A stretch of 64,000 bases of DNA from Zantedeschia hybrid cultivar (GCA_030544215.1 JARZZO010000008.1:21592614-21656613); one strand, 5' to 3'. Numbered from the stretch's first letter, positions 41,901 to 46,770 are shown. Notes: a model not told the origin generated them from the sequence alone. A program made the numbers and translations.

Positions 41901-44060
41901 CTTAATCAGTTTTCCTTTAGTCTAGTAATTGATCTGACTAATCGATTTGCCTTCACAGAAGGTCAGTGGTATCGATTATTAGAGAGATTCTTAATCAGTT
42001 AGCGATAGTCTTATAATTGATATTTCTAATCGATTTGGCCTTAGAAGCATACTTAATCGACTAGTGATAATGATTACAAGAAGGAAATGAGGGGTTCTCT
42101 AATCAATTTGAAGTCGGAACAAAGGATTAACTTTATCACTGCTAATCAATTAACGATAGAGGCATAATCGAAGTTCTAGTAAGCCTTTGATCGAAAGGAT
42201 CAAGGGGCTGCTGAAATCGACTAAGTTCTAGAACAGTGCAGTGAATCGGTAATAATCGATCGATTCAATCATTTAACTTAAGACTAAAATATTACTGATT
42301 AATGACATTTTTATTATATGTTATCATCAAAATATGAAGATTAAATACAGACAATAATTGGCATTTTTATTATATGATGAATTTCTTATTTTTTGACTAT
42401 TTTTTCCATAATTTTTAAAATCAAGATTTGTACATAACCGATGGACGGCTACGACTAAGTTTTTAACATCAGATACAATCAGATGGCGAAAATAAAGTCC
42501 CGACGGATGGAAACAATCCTAAGGGGGATAATTGAATATCTAAAAATTTATAGTGAATTTTATTTTGTAACATGGATATGGGGGTCAAAATAATGCGTGT
42601 GGTCAAAACATACATACGTATATATATATATATATATATATGTATATACATATATATACGTATATATATGTATATATATATATACGTATATATATATATA
42701 TACCACATGGGGTTTAAACTCCTTAATTGGCATTCAAATTTAGAACCCCAAGGGATCGGAACAACCTTAAGGACCGCTTTGATAGCAGAATAAGTTGTGA
42801 TGGGATTGATTGTTCTGGAATGCTTATTCCAGAATAAAAAGTGTTTCACTTTAATATCGGGGTAGAGTCTATGCAGAATACCAAATTCTTCGGTGTAGGG
42901 TTGAATTGCTTATCACAATTCCGGGAATAAGCAATTCTGGTGCAGAATAACCAATTCATCGAATCAAATCAAAATTAGCCTTATTCTTGGAATATAAGGC
43001 CTTATTCTTCACAAATTATGCAAACAAATTGGAGCTAAGGTAATTGGTGTAATTTATTAGTTATTATTATTTTTTAAAATTTTATACTGTCCGATCATGA
43101 AAATCGATCATAGCACCCCATCTTATGATCTGACGGCAAAATTTTTAACACCCTTGAATTGTGATCCAAGGGTGCTTACTACCATGCGACGGGGTCACAC
43201 TAACTGTCCTGTACGACCGTCGATAGAGGCAATTCCAAAATGTGCAGAAATGAAATTCATTGCTCCACCGCCTGCTGATTGCAAGTCGTGTTAAATAATG
43301 CAAAATCATCGCCTTTCTTTCTTGGGGCGAGACATCTTACGATGCCATGATGTGCCCATTCCTATGGTCATTCCTGCAATACTTTTGGCTCTCGGGAGTC
43401 TCTTTGTATATATATATAATTGCAAGGTTTATATCCACTGGCAGCAGATTGTATATATGGCCACTAGATCAAGATCCAGTGGCTATGATTTTTAAAAGGA
43501 AAAAGGAAGAGGGCCTGCGCATGGGGTGCCTGGTGGCATCTGATCTTTTGATCAGATGGTGCAAAGGCATTTTTTTTTTATTTTTTTTTTATAGTTTTTA
43601 TCATTTTTATTCTTCACCAGGCCTAACCCTCCTGTGAGTTTTAAGCGCTGAAGGCACCGCGACACTCCTAAAAGCTAGGATTTGTTCCCAACAGATGTAA
43701 ATAGAGAAGCACATAGTATCACGACCCATTCAACTCCATTGCAGCCAGTTTCCTAGTAAAAACTGTCACAGTTTACTTGCTCACGGTTCTTATATTGCCC
43801 ACCCTTAATTTAAAAAAGAGATTCATCCTTTGTATTATTTGAAATCAAAGTTAAAAATATTGTTTCTGGTTAATGCTTAAGCCAATTCTCTTATGGTCCC
43901 TTTTTTGGAGAAAATGCGGCTGTTTCAGGCTTTCACTTTCTTCTGACTCTGCAATCTGCCTGGTATGATCTGTTTTCAGGTGGATTCATGGTTGACCACG
44001 TTGCAGATGGATTGCAATTTAGGATCTGACATGCGTCCTAATGGGTTGGTGAAAGTTTAG
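13790..44060 (+). CDS. PH-domain protein with N-terminal coiled coil, 245 aa, split over seven exons
   Basis: Joining 13790-13914, 14001-14112, 14212-14294, 16402-16465, 16569-16686, 29330-29484 and 43980-44060 gives 738 nt, 245 codons plus a stop. All junctions are GT-AG and in phase. Residues 1-79 are Ser-rich and basic. Residues about 80-115 form a Glu-rich amphipathic helix (ELTAAEVESLRSEIADAEER). Residues about 121-232 look like a pleckstrin homology domain: GYLHIRT, then DDWLPRFVVLNGSCIFYYL, then YAFYILTRHGLRFEC, then VDSWLTTLQ with the near-invariant Trp of the C-terminal helix (W223). PH domains bind phosphoinositides or proteins at membranes; the ligand here is unknown. The start at 13790 is the first in-frame ATG, with an in-frame stop upstream just after the acceptor (13703-13705). 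An alternative upstream start by other splicing cannot be excluded. The reading frame is intact although its introns carry about 27 kb of transposon-rich DNA. Confidence 0.88.
14001..14112 (+). CDS. PH-domain gene, coding exon 2
   Basis: The acceptor is TAGGACAG|A. It was chosen over the nearby TGTAG at 13995 because only 14001 restores the phase. The donor is GAAAAG|GTGCAC. It encodes a basic stretch (SCHRIWAGRRLVNARSMLK) ending at residue 79. Confidence 0.78.
14212..14294 (+). CDS. PH-domain gene, coding exon 3 (coiled coil)
   Basis: The acceptor is GGTCTGCAG and the donor GCCCA|GTAAGT is near consensus. It encodes ELTAAEVESLRSEIADAEER and onward, a Glu-rich heptad-like helix. Confidence 0.92.
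14295..16401 (+). other. intron 3, no transposon recognised
   Basis: This 2.1 kb intron between coding exons 3 and 4 is T-rich. It has short frames only and no repeat or element I can identify. Confidence 0.6.
16402..16465 (+). CDS. PH-domain gene, coding exon 4
   Basis: The acceptor is TGTGTCCAG and the donor CGAACT|GTAATA. It completes the codon split after exon 3 and encodes LEHVDEILRSAHLAGYLHIR, the end of the helix and the first PH strand. Confidence 0.92.
16569..16686 (+). CDS. PH-domain gene, coding exon 5 (PH core)
   Basis: The acceptor is TTAATGCAG and the donor CCACTG|GTACAT (phase 1). It encodes RWSELPGEPPILDDTEV then DDWLPRFVVLNGSCIFYYL, the hallmark W..R.FVL segment of PH domains with an acidic insert before it. 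Confidence 0.95.
17095..17450 (+). mobile_element. RTE-type LINE, 5'-truncated 3' end
   Basis: The + frame reads NECIRGDLDIAPMDVGLKEN, then LVHVFRQPSLMPVRRCD, then GPKVRWLDIVRKDL and MALVRLKIWDRVDVTNP. This is the conserved C-terminal tail of plant RTE-class LINE ORF2 (usual form RWFGHV.RRP...PVRR). It is followed by AATGGGATAAGG and an ATG-repeat tail (ATGATGATGATGATAATG), the usual simple-repeat 3' end of this class. The reverse transcriptase proper is missing. It lies in the 12.6 kb intron. Confidence 0.85.
17451..18229. other. intron DNA, nothing recognised
   Basis: AT-rich intron sequence with no element or coding signal visible. Confidence 0.4.
18230..18310. repeat. GGCGACC-rich element end (left copy)
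   Basis: The words GAGGCGACC, GGTCACC and CCTAGGCG recur in about 70 bp. The same word set occurs in opposite orientation at about 28300-28420. The two could be the ends of one large element enclosing 10 kb, or two unrelated copies of a MITE family. Confidence 0.35.
18615..18840. repeat. GATCGGCC-type subterminal repeat block, copy 1
   Basis: Dense degenerate repeats of CCGATCC/GGATCGG in both orientations, starting GCAGAATTGGCTGATC. It contains an 11-base G tract (about 18661-18671) and a 22-base T tract (about 18719-18740). A closely matching start, GCAGAATCGGCCGATC, is found at about 28057. Such blocks resemble hAT subterminal repeats. Confidence 0.5.
19190..19790 (+). repeat. four-unit tandem repeat, period about 154 bp, with internal hairpin
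   Basis: The landmark TGTGTATTAATTGCACG recurs with small changes at about 19319, 19473, 19596 and 19749, giving spacings of 154, 123 and 153. Units 1, 2 and 4 carry an inverted pair (GTTCAATTGAGTGT and its near complement ACACTCAATTGAAC) around a short loop. Unit 3 has lost the hairpin, which accounts for its shorter spacing. Confidence 0.85.
20440..20986 (-). pseudogene. second, partial hAT N-terminus (extra BED finger plus start of core)
   Basis: The minus-strand frame 20986-20777 reads AWDYGYTVPGDRRIRCLYCG, then IHRFSEHLTGIRRDSIPCPS, a second BED-type finger unlike the first. Downstream, 20647-20441 gives VRAFFLKFNIPSTVIHTPSF then VHMVRCIQ, matching the entry of the hAT core (compare FWHHIGNSFNATNNPYYSSM in the main copy). 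It then jumps to an acidic C-terminus (SDDFDEDDLVVL-stop). It looks like a second, internally deleted copy joined behind the first. Confidence 0.65.
21407..22375 (-). pseudogene. hAT transposase, Gly/Ser-rich C-terminal region
   Basis: This covers frames 22375-22106 and 21715-21407 and the sequence between them. They are low-complexity, Ser/Gln/Gly-rich, ending around YEYGLHHMMREFDGLSIQ and SSYSGDHSV. Such tails follow the dimerisation domain in related plant elements. The exact frame path is broken. Confidence 0.55.
22390..22959 (-). pseudogene. hAT transposase, C-terminal dimerisation domain
   Basis: It encodes WWLNYGKFAPTLRDIAIKIL then SSSGCERNWSTF and HTKIRNRLSHIRLDKLVYVH. This is the classic hAT dimerisation motif (S.x.CER.WS.F) that holds the transposase oligomer together. 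An acidic tail follows (SGHDQEHAEGHDQKVDLEAD). Confidence 0.92.
23051..23287 (-). pseudogene. hAT transposase, middle fragment
   Basis: This 78-codon frame between the core and the dimerisation domain starts MLAYNDDLIAAVTIVVN. It lies in the expected order and orientation but carries no diagnostic motif, so it is assigned by position. Confidence 0.4.
23622..24506 (-). pseudogene. hAT transposase, DUF659 catalytic core
   Basis: This is the longest uninterrupted piece (294 codons). It contains FWHHIGNSFNATNNPYYSSM (entry of the domain), TLMCKGWSRTTKSSLINFLV (normally with a DDE acidic residue; here Cys-Lys-Gly replaces the usual Cys-Asp-Gly), VVTDNGSAYKAGEELM with a conserved Asp, and LFWTSCIAHCVDLMLKEIG with the Cys-x2-His motif. 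The D-to-K change at the first position would inactivate catalysis. It ends at a stop after LVNSDF. Confidence 0.88.
24871..25071 (-). pseudogene. hAT transposase, N-terminal BED zinc finger
   Basis: It encodes DGSRHKLKCNYCQFIGQGG then SQLKKHLAEGK. The pattern C-x2-C ... H, preceded by a conserved basic stretch, is that of the BED finger at the N-terminus of plant hAT transposases, which binds DNA ends. It ends EVRTQMAQHLKSLKE, also usual for the family. Confidence 0.85.
26187..26261. repeat. inverted repeat with 29-bp arms near the hAT right end
   Basis: GACTCGACTTGTATCGGGCT (from 26187) is mirrored by a right arm ending CAAGCCGAGTC at 26261. The arms differ at only a few positions, around a loop of about 17 bases. 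These motifs match the subterminal words at about 20020-20070. Confidence 0.75.
26399..26417 (+). repeat. (GA)n microsatellite
   Basis: About 19 bp of AG repeats. Confidence 0.9.
26585..27020 (+). mobile_element. LTR-like or leader-like segment with a perfect 14-bp hairpin
   Basis: A purine/pyrimidine-rich segment with CTTATATAACCCC (a TATA-like box, about 26829-26841) is followed by GC-rich leader-like sequence. A perfect inverted repeat, GGTGGCACCCCCCC (26732-26745) and GGGGGGGTGCCACC (26768-26781), lies upstream of the TATA-like box. No partner LTR was found, so the element type is unresolved. Confidence 0.35.
27026..27400 (+). repeat. tandem array of short hairpin-forming units
   Basis: Units of 33-47 bp follow the scheme TGGT-stem-loop-stem-ACCA. 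Stems I can see are TCATTCA/TGAATGA (27031 and 27045; again 27121 and 27135), CCACT/AGTGG (27207 and 27223), CCATTCA/TGAATGG (27242 and 27256), TCACTTG/CAAGTGA (27276 and 27290), and a longer one between about 27350 and 27387. The stem sequence changes between units while pairing is kept. One or two units pair poorly. Confidence 0.75.
27436..27690 (+). CDS. hypothetical 84-codon open frame
   Basis: The frame starts MFVHLNGSFECYHITYSKRT and ends DYPPRISKET-stop. It lies directly after the hairpin array. I recognise no domain. It may be a fragment of an unidentified retroelement or a chance frame in an intron. Confidence 0.15.
   Translation: MFVHLNGSFECYHITYSKRTKRCPSDEYLKRYLKDFKSCLSKKFVKLFKYPLRQINGLLVVLHEPQKGLLRLTIDYPPRISKET
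28034..28260. repeat. GATCGGCC-type subterminal repeat block, copy 2
   Basis: Dense degenerate repeats of CCGATCC, GATCGGGATCGGC and their complements. The start GCAGAATCGGCCGATCCCG matches copy 1 at about 18615. The 85-codon frame across it is an artefact of the repeat (Asp-Pro and Ile-Gly runs). Confidence 0.6.
28300..28420. repeat. GGCGACC-rich element end (right copy)
   Basis: GAGGCGATTCC and CACCTAGGCGGTCGCCTCG, then TTTGGTAACCATGG. The word set is that of 18230-18310 in inverted orientation. Confidence 0.35.
28416..28925. mobile_element. candidate hAT-like MITE with AACTGG/GGTTC subterminal repeats
   Basis: The left end (TTGGTAACCATGGTTTAAA, then GGTTCGGACCTGAACCGG) and the right end (GGTTCCGGTTCAAAAAATGG, then TTGTTGGTAACA) are loosely inverted. 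The flanks are packed with AACTGG/CCGGTT words around an AT-rich centre of about 230 bp. No target duplication was identified. Confidence 0.45.
29330..29484 (+). CDS. PH-domain gene, coding exon 6
   Basis: The acceptor is TTCATTGCAG|AT, completing the codon begun with G at the end of exon 5. The donor is GTACAG|GTTAGT. It encodes DLSPQDSTLLSDVIEMGSLP then YAFYILTRHGLRFECSS, PH strands 5-7. It lies 12.6 kb downstream of exon 5. Confidence 0.93.
29485..30416 (+). other. start of the 14.5 kb intron 6, no element recognised
   Basis: T-rich intron sequence. It ends in a compound (CT)n(AT)n(GT)n microsatellite at about 30371-30416. Confidence 0.5.
30417..30970 (+). repeat. two direct copies of an AACCCGATC-type repeat
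   Basis: The block TAACAACCCGATCTAACCC... at 30417-30600 recurs in diverged form at about 30786-30970 (TAACAACCTGATCCAACTC...). Both share TTTTGTTCCTAAAAGG / TTTTGTCCTCAAAAGG and ACTTACAAG / CTTCACAAG landmarks in order. Similar GTGAGGTAT...GTCC blocks are a common dispersed plant repeat. The second copy is interrupted at 30955. Confidence 0.6.
30955..31554. mobile_element. 600-bp MITE with perfect 14-bp inverted ends
   Basis: The left end ATAGTTGTCAAGGC (30955-30968) is the exact inverse of GCCTTGACAACTAT (31541-31554). Inside each end are CCTAGGC-type repeats (GTGCCTAGGCAAC on the left, GCGCCTAGGTGC on the right). This layout is hAT-like. The flanking 8-mers do not match, so the target duplication is eroded or the true ends lie slightly outside. 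It interrupts the second copy of the 30417 repeat. Confidence 0.75.
31732..32720 (-). pseudogene. LINE ORF1-like (DUF4283-like) relic
   Basis: Minus-strand frames give GKILLFISDEEIAKSLEPL, then LQGRLVFLGKHLSYRSALQQ and HILIHFFNHEDDLKV. This resembles the DUF4283 region of plant LINE and gag-like proteins (FSDEEIA...EPY..ALVGKF...HVLIRL..EDD). Downstream (32043-31732) is a frame with a repeated DLGD(E/K)SLKSK motif. Stops and frame changes are frequent. No reverse transcriptase is nearby. The assignment rests on pattern memory only. Confidence 0.4.
32150..32175 (+). repeat. poly-T tract
   Basis: About 26 consecutive T residues. On the minus strand this is an A tract, but it lies inside the LINE-like relic region and not at its end. 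Confidence 0.9.
33030..33560 (+). repeat. tandem degenerate units plus a segment repeated at 34815-35020
   Basis: A unit built around GTAAACAGAGACCA...ATATGGAGGA...GATATTGATCAAGAATGACAACTGCTA occurs three times (about 33030, 33190 and 33365) and a fourth time at 34815. The GTTGGGCCCTTCCATGCGG and CGAGATTGGACGG words that follow the third copy also follow the fourth, so about 200 bp was duplicated. The long + frame here is a by-product. Confidence 0.7.
33566..33620 (+). repeat. compound (TG)n(GA)n microsatellite
   Basis: About 16 bp of GT repeats run directly into about 38 bp of GA repeats. A frame passes through it on each strand but has no coding meaning. Confidence 0.95.
33652..34250. mobile_element. 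foldback MITE with arms of about 260 bp
   Basis: The left arm (TTGCACGCACTGTTTTGAACC..., AAATATTCAATAACCCCT..., TATTTTGACCGTCCGACCATG...) is matched in reverse complement by the right arm ending at about 34250 (ACTGCACGCACTATTTTGAA when inverted), with the same landmarks in order. Nearly the whole element is stem. There is no coding capacity. In the host intron's transcript it would fold into a long imperfect hairpin. Confidence 0.8.
34289..34782. mobile_element. foldback MITE with CATCTAAGTTAGATG at both ends
   Basis: Both ends carry the palindrome CATCTAAGTTAGATG (34301-34315 and 34756-34770), next to inverted GGGC/GCCC. The arms of about 190 bp share AAACCCCACCCTCC / GGAGGGTGGGTTT and GGGTTGTTCCCATC / GGTGGGAAACAACC. 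It is related to 33652-34250 through the shared GTTCCCATC...GGGGTTTTA words. Confidence 0.8.
34815..35020 (+). repeat. second copy of the 33365-33560 segment
   Basis: It matches 33365-33560 in order (GGAGATATTGATCAAGGTG, TTGAGCCCTTCCATGCGG, CGAGATTGGACGG). The two foldback elements at 33652-34250 and 34289-34782 lie between the copies. Confidence 0.75.
35540..35870. mobile_element. partial member of the same foldback MITE family
   Basis: It starts at CATCTAACTTAGATG (35561-35575), then has the family words TAATGAATTTTC, GATTGATCTTC, GAAAATTAAAGCCCTGGGGAT and GGAACAACC. The far end, which should carry the second palindrome, is replaced by a pyrimidine tract. Confidence 0.6.
35893..36063 (+). 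repeat. (TA)n/(TACA)n microsatellite
   Basis: About 170 bp of alternating TATATA, TACATA and TGTATA. Frames translating to Ile-Tyr repeats on both strands are artefacts. Confidence 0.95.
36062..36440 (+). repeat. dispersed intronic repeat, copy 1
   Basis: It starts CCACTGGCAGCGGACTGTA and includes GCCAGGCCTATCC, GAATTTTAGACGCCGAAGG and TGCCGCAACATTCCTAAAAG. The same words in the same order occur at 43425-43730. It also contains a GC-rich, palindrome-prone patch (about 36165-36270). Confidence 0.7.
36671..36685 (+). repeat. 15-base G tract
   Basis: An uninterrupted G run marking the left edge of the candidate LTR below. Confidence 0.9.
36686..37715 (-). mobile_element. candidate LTR of an older minus-strand retrotransposon, R/U5 part
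   Basis: It contains AGATTTATACTGGTTCC then CCTACGTCC and CTCCTTGGGAGTTACAC, a phrase set common near one end of plant copia-type LTRs read in antisense. On the minus strand there is a TATA box (TATATAAAGG, complement of about 37311-37320). Its other half may be 41141-42330, separated by the insertion at 37716-41140. No partner LTR or pol is present, so a solo LTR is the best guess. Confidence 0.45.
37716..38140 (+). mobile_element. 5' LTR of the non-autonomous element, 425 bp
   Basis: It contains the U3 block shared with the 3' LTR, a CTATATATGTATGCTG box (about 37899) and a U5 region with hairpins: GATCTCT/AGAGATC (37986-38004), TTTCTCGG/CCGAGAAA (38014-38036), CCCGG/CCGGG (38043-38059) and TCCTC..GG/CCGAGGA (38071-38092). 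It ends with a C-rich tract. Confidence 0.93.
38144..38155 (+). promoter_or_regulatory. primer-binding site (initiator-Met tRNA type)
   Basis: TGGTATCAGAGC starts four bases after the 5' LTR. It is a perfect match to the usual plant initiator-Met primer-binding site. Confidence 0.95.
38156..38800 (+). other. GC-rich leader of the non-autonomous element
   Basis: CCGCCG/CACCGC-rich DNA with long open frames on both strands (Pro/Arg/Ala-rich or Gly/Ala-rich). The composition explains the frames, and no known protein motif appears. It may be a packaging leader or decayed gag. Confidence 0.5.
39097..39732 (+). repeat. degenerate 60-80 bp array with TTGCGTGCC core
   Basis: The core GATTTGCGTGCC recurs about ten times with small changes, at about 39097, 39180, 39249, 39310, 39382, 39442, 39511, 39592, 39641 and 39721. 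Recurring TGCATAC, CGAGG and GACTCC words lie between. The 135-codon + frame across it is repeat-derived. Confidence 0.7.
39794..40723 (+). CDS. unknown ORF of the non-autonomous element with WDHDLF-type repeats (frameshifted)
   Basis: One frame starts MDFTFEVDLLDSMQVRVFLT (39794). The main frame runs from 39940 to the 3' LTR (about 262 codons). The main frame has three repeats: WDHDLFITSGLHLIDDTLFE, WDHALFRRSGLDRIYDDMF and WDHDLFVEAELHLITDDIF, at residues 97, 126 and 159, spaced 29 and 33 residues. A weaker relative, WDCLLRPEGYQISFRIF, lies at residue 53. No retroviral motif is seen. The two frames probably belonged to one ORF before a frameshift near 39960-39990. Function unknown. It could be a rearranged structural protein of the element or a captured host fragment. 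Confidence 0.45.
40724..41140 (+). mobile_element. 3' LTR of the non-autonomous element, 417 bp
   Basis: The first 200 bp match the 5' LTR closely. The U5 part differs but again holds hairpins with a 7-nt loop: GGTCTC/GAGACC (40985-41003), TTCCTCGG/TCGAGGAA (41017-41039), CTCCGG/TCGGAG (41047-41065) and TCGG/CCGA (41074-41088), with loops TGCGACG, TGCGACG, TGTGACG and TGCGACG. Confidence 0.93.
41141..42330 (-). mobile_element. candidate second half (U3) of the older minus-strand LTR
   Basis: If the 37716-41140 element is removed with its ATGTT/ATGTC duplication, this AATCGATT-rich block joins 36686-37715 and would lie upstream of that LTR's minus-strand TATA box, where U3 enhancers belong. 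The outer boundary is not resolved. Confidence 0.35.
41175..42270. repeat. array of palindromic AATCGATT motifs
   Basis: AATCGATT or ATCGAT occurs about 20 times, with about 20 one-base variants (AATTGATT, AATCGGATT, AATCAATT, AATAGATT), every 25-35 bp over 1.1 kb. Examples are at 41228, 41324, 41391, 41421, 41515, 41551, 41644, 41671, 41713, 41758, 41849, 41939 and 42027. The DNA between motifs is not conserved. Confidence 0.85.
42340..42780. mobile_element. foldback MITE family member split by a microsatellite
   Basis: The right-arm words (TTTTTGACTATTTTTTCC, AAAATAAAGTCCCGACGG, GGAAACAATCC, GGGGGTCAAAATAATGCGTG) match the element at 33652-34250. An (AT/AC)n tract of about 100 bp (42605-42705) follows, then left-arm-like AGAACCCCAAGGGATC and GGAACAACC. 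Confidence 0.55.
42605..42705 (+). repeat. (TA)n/(TACG)n microsatellite
   Basis: About 100 bp of TATATA with TGTATA and TACGTA interruptions. Confidence 0.95.
43425..43730 (+). repeat. dispersed intronic repeat, copy 2
   Basis: It shares ATCCACTGGCAGCAGATTGT, CCAGGCCTAACCC, GTGAGTTTTAAGCGCTGAAGG and ACTCCTAAAAG, in order, with 36062-36440. It ends shortly before coding exon 7. Confidence 0.7.
43980..44060 (+). CDS. PH-domain gene, last coding exon
   Basis: The acceptor TGATCTGTTTTCAG is strong and phase 0 matches the donor at 29484. It encodes VDSWLTTLQMDCNLGSDMRP then NGLVKV-stop. VDSW supplies the conserved Trp of the PH C-terminal helix, which is why I place this exon here, 14.5 kb from exon 6. 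Confidence 0.9.
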   Translation: MDSWLTTLQMDCNLGSDMRPNGLVKV

Positions 44061-45443
44061 GAGGTGCCGTACATCCATTGTAAATAAGATTCACCATCGA
44101 TTATTTGCTGAAGTTGGGAGAAATAAAAAGTTATTGTCCAGGTAATTTATTTGATGTTGTTCATCATTCCATATGACTACATATATGACACGATAATGTA
44201 CATGATGTTTGTCGTTATGAAATAGAATCGACATCTTGAATTCTAATTATTTTAGAGAGCATACACAGAAAACAGCAGCTCTGTTTAAGAACATTTTTGC
44301 ATTTTTGTATTTTATAATTACTTATATAATGATATTTAAGGTTAAAAAATTGCCAAAAATGCATTTGAATCCACTGATTTTGATGTCGACACATAGCGGC
44401 TTTATTCATTTGTCCACAGTAACAAATGGACTAGAAGATCTCGAGATCATCTGAGTTGTTTTTTGGGTGAGGTATACATCATGAATGTGGCCGCATGAGT
44501 ACCATTCCCTCTGTAGGTGAATGGCCTTCTGGGCACAAGTGCTTTCTGGGTGTCCAGCCGTTTCAAACAAGGGCAGAAGATGAGTGGTCTTATTCCACAT
44601 CTGCACTAAAGGTCCTTTGCACACTGGATGTGCAGCATACATGTTTTTCACTCTGTTCTGCCATGCTTTTCTTCATTTTTAATTTAAAGTTTTCTTGGGA
44701 GTATGAACTCATGACATCAGAGATAGGCAACACCCACCCTAACATGAACAGAGGAATGTATTGTATCATGGAAGGAAAAGAGAAACACTTGCTGCAATGG
44801 CCTTTCGGTGTTTTACTGCATGCCATCCCACAGGAGATTTTGGTAGGTGTTTGATCTTGTGCATCGGCTGATCTGCCGGATCAGATGACAGTTGCAATAC
44901 AAAGGCCAGCATGTTGCAGGGTGTTTTCTTGGAATAACATCTTGGTGTGTGAAAAATGGCAATTTTGCGAATGTGTTTTCTATTCATGATCAATTTTGCC
45001 AATTCCTTTGACAGTCCTGTGATATGCAAAGGGGTCTGCATCTTGACTGTTAACAGAGCTTGGTTTTGAATAACAAACACACTGGAAATGGTAAAAAAGG
45101 ATATTTTTGTGTAATCATTCGGGTTCAGGACTATTATTAGATAAGAAATCTTACACATGGTATATCTATAAATGAGAGCATTTTATGCATCTACCTTTGA
45201 GCCCAGAAAATGTAGAAAGGTTGCTCCTAGTTAGGAGTCTAGAATTGATTGATCCAATGTTATCCAGATCTTGTGACGTTGCTGGGTAGAATGGCAGCTG
45301 TGCATGCTAGAAAGCTGAGGCGGTCTTTTGTTGGAAAGAGTCCTTTCCCAGCGAACTCCTTAACAGAAGCAAGGAAGAGGAGGGACAGAGGCTGAATTTG
45401 ATGTGTCTTTTTGGTTTTCTTTGTACCTGTCGTAACAAAAAAG
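44061..45443 (+). other. 3' UTR and downstream flank of the PH-domain gene
   Basis: Possible poly(A) signals include GAGAAATAAAAAG (about 44117-44129). A GTCCAG|GTAATT at about 44141 could be a donor of a 3' UTR intron. No further coding motif is seen. The true 3' end is undetermined. Confidence 0.4.
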
Positions 45444-45971
45444 TAGGGTTGTGAACAGGTAGGATACGGATACGGAAACAGGTGTTTCCGTTTTCCGAAT
45501 CCGGTAACGACAACCTATTTTCATTTTCGACTCTGATAAGATAGGAAAGTGCATTTTCTGTTTTCGTTTTCGATAAAATTGGAAAGTCTATTTTCCGTTT
45601 TTTATTTGTTTTTTATTCCGATATTGAAATTGGATATTATTTTTGATAATTATCAAAAAAATATTAATTAATTTATTTAAAATATATAGAATGAGACTTA
45701 AATATAACCAATACGTCTTAGCATATTAGAAAATGATCTATAAGATTAAAACACAGTGTAACCATGTATCTATAAAGTTACATTTAAATTTTTTAATAAT
45801 AATCGGAATTGGAAAGCGGATACGGAAACGAGTGTTTCCGTTTCCGATTTTGATAGTTTATCGGGAATATCCGTTTCCGATTCCGATAACTATTGGGCGG
45901 ATATATTTTTTTAAAAGGGATATCTTTTTTTAGTAACGGATCAAAAAATTAGGTTTCCATTGATAGTCCTA
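45444..45971. mobile_element. hAT-like MITE with CGGAAACA palindromes, 528 bp
   Basis: The ends TAGGGTTGTGAACAGG and (inverted) TAGGACTATCAATGG are short imperfect inverted repeats. The flanking 8-mers CAAAAAAG (45436-45443) and CCAAAAAG (45972-45979) match at 7 of 8, as expected for hAT insertion. Inside both ends are hairpin words CGGAAACAGGTGTTTCCG and CGGAAACGAGTGTTTCCG. No coding capacity. Confidence 0.78.
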
Positions 45972-46245
45972 CCAAAAAGACAGAAAAAGAAGGAAACCTT
46001 TATGTCATACTTGTAAGGAAGGCGGGACTGGGGATCGGTCCCAGATCGCATGGCCTCTGTGCGAATTATTTTATTGATTTTTTTGAAAAATTTTAAAAAA
46101 TAAAAAATATAAAAATACAAAAATATTATTTGAATGGAAAAAGTCTTTATACATAATACAAAAAAAATTCTATTGCAGGCTTATGTTATAAGAGTCCTGC
46201 AAGTATTGTACATAAGCATCCCATTTCATTCGGAAAAAAAAAAAA

Positions 46246-46490
46246 AAGAATGAGAAAGTAAGGAAAATGTAGAGAGAGAAAGAGAGGAGAGAGTGTGAAA
46301 AAGACCTAGAGAGAGAAGTTTTAAAACTTAGGGTGAGGGAAGGTCCAAAATAACTCCAGATTTTATTAGAAATTAAAAAAAGAATGAGAAAGTAAGGAAA
46401 AGGTAGAGAGAGAGAGTGTAAAAAAATTAGAGAGAGAAATTTTAGTGAGAGAGGGTGAAGGAGGGTCCAAAATAACTCCCTATTTTATTT
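46246..46490 (+). repeat. tandem duplication, period 135 bp
   Basis: AAGAATGAGAAAGTAAGG starts both copies (46246 and 46381). Both end with GGTCCAAAATAACTCC and TATTTTATT or ATTTTATT. GA-rich. Confidence 0.85.
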
Positions 46491-46599
46491 TAAAACAAAA
46501 AATGGGCTAAATGCCCTATTTATTATATTATAACAACACCCGCCAACCTGTTCTAGGCGTTGGAACACTGTTCCAATGGTTCCAAGACATAAGAAAAAA

Positions 46600-46770
46600 G
46601 GAATAGGCCGATCCACATTGTGCGCATCAGCTGATTCCTGATCGGATTGGCCGCTCGATCTGACCGATCTCAAGTTGGGATTGAGATTTTTTGGATTGAG
46701 ATTGGATTGGACCAGCCGAAATTTGATCAGATCAGTCGATACAGTCCAATCCAGACTGATCCAGCGCACC
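46600..46770. repeat. GATCGG-type subterminal repeat block, copy 3
   Basis: Words GATCGGATTGGCC, GACCGATC and TTGGACCAGCC recur in about 150 bp, resembling the blocks at 18615 and 28034. Probably a relic of the same transposon superfamily. Confidence 0.4.

Noticed and set aside
44495..44854. 119-codon frame downstream of the PH gene
   Set aside because: No homologous motif, overlaps an antisense frame of similar length, and lies in the probable 3' UTR or flank.
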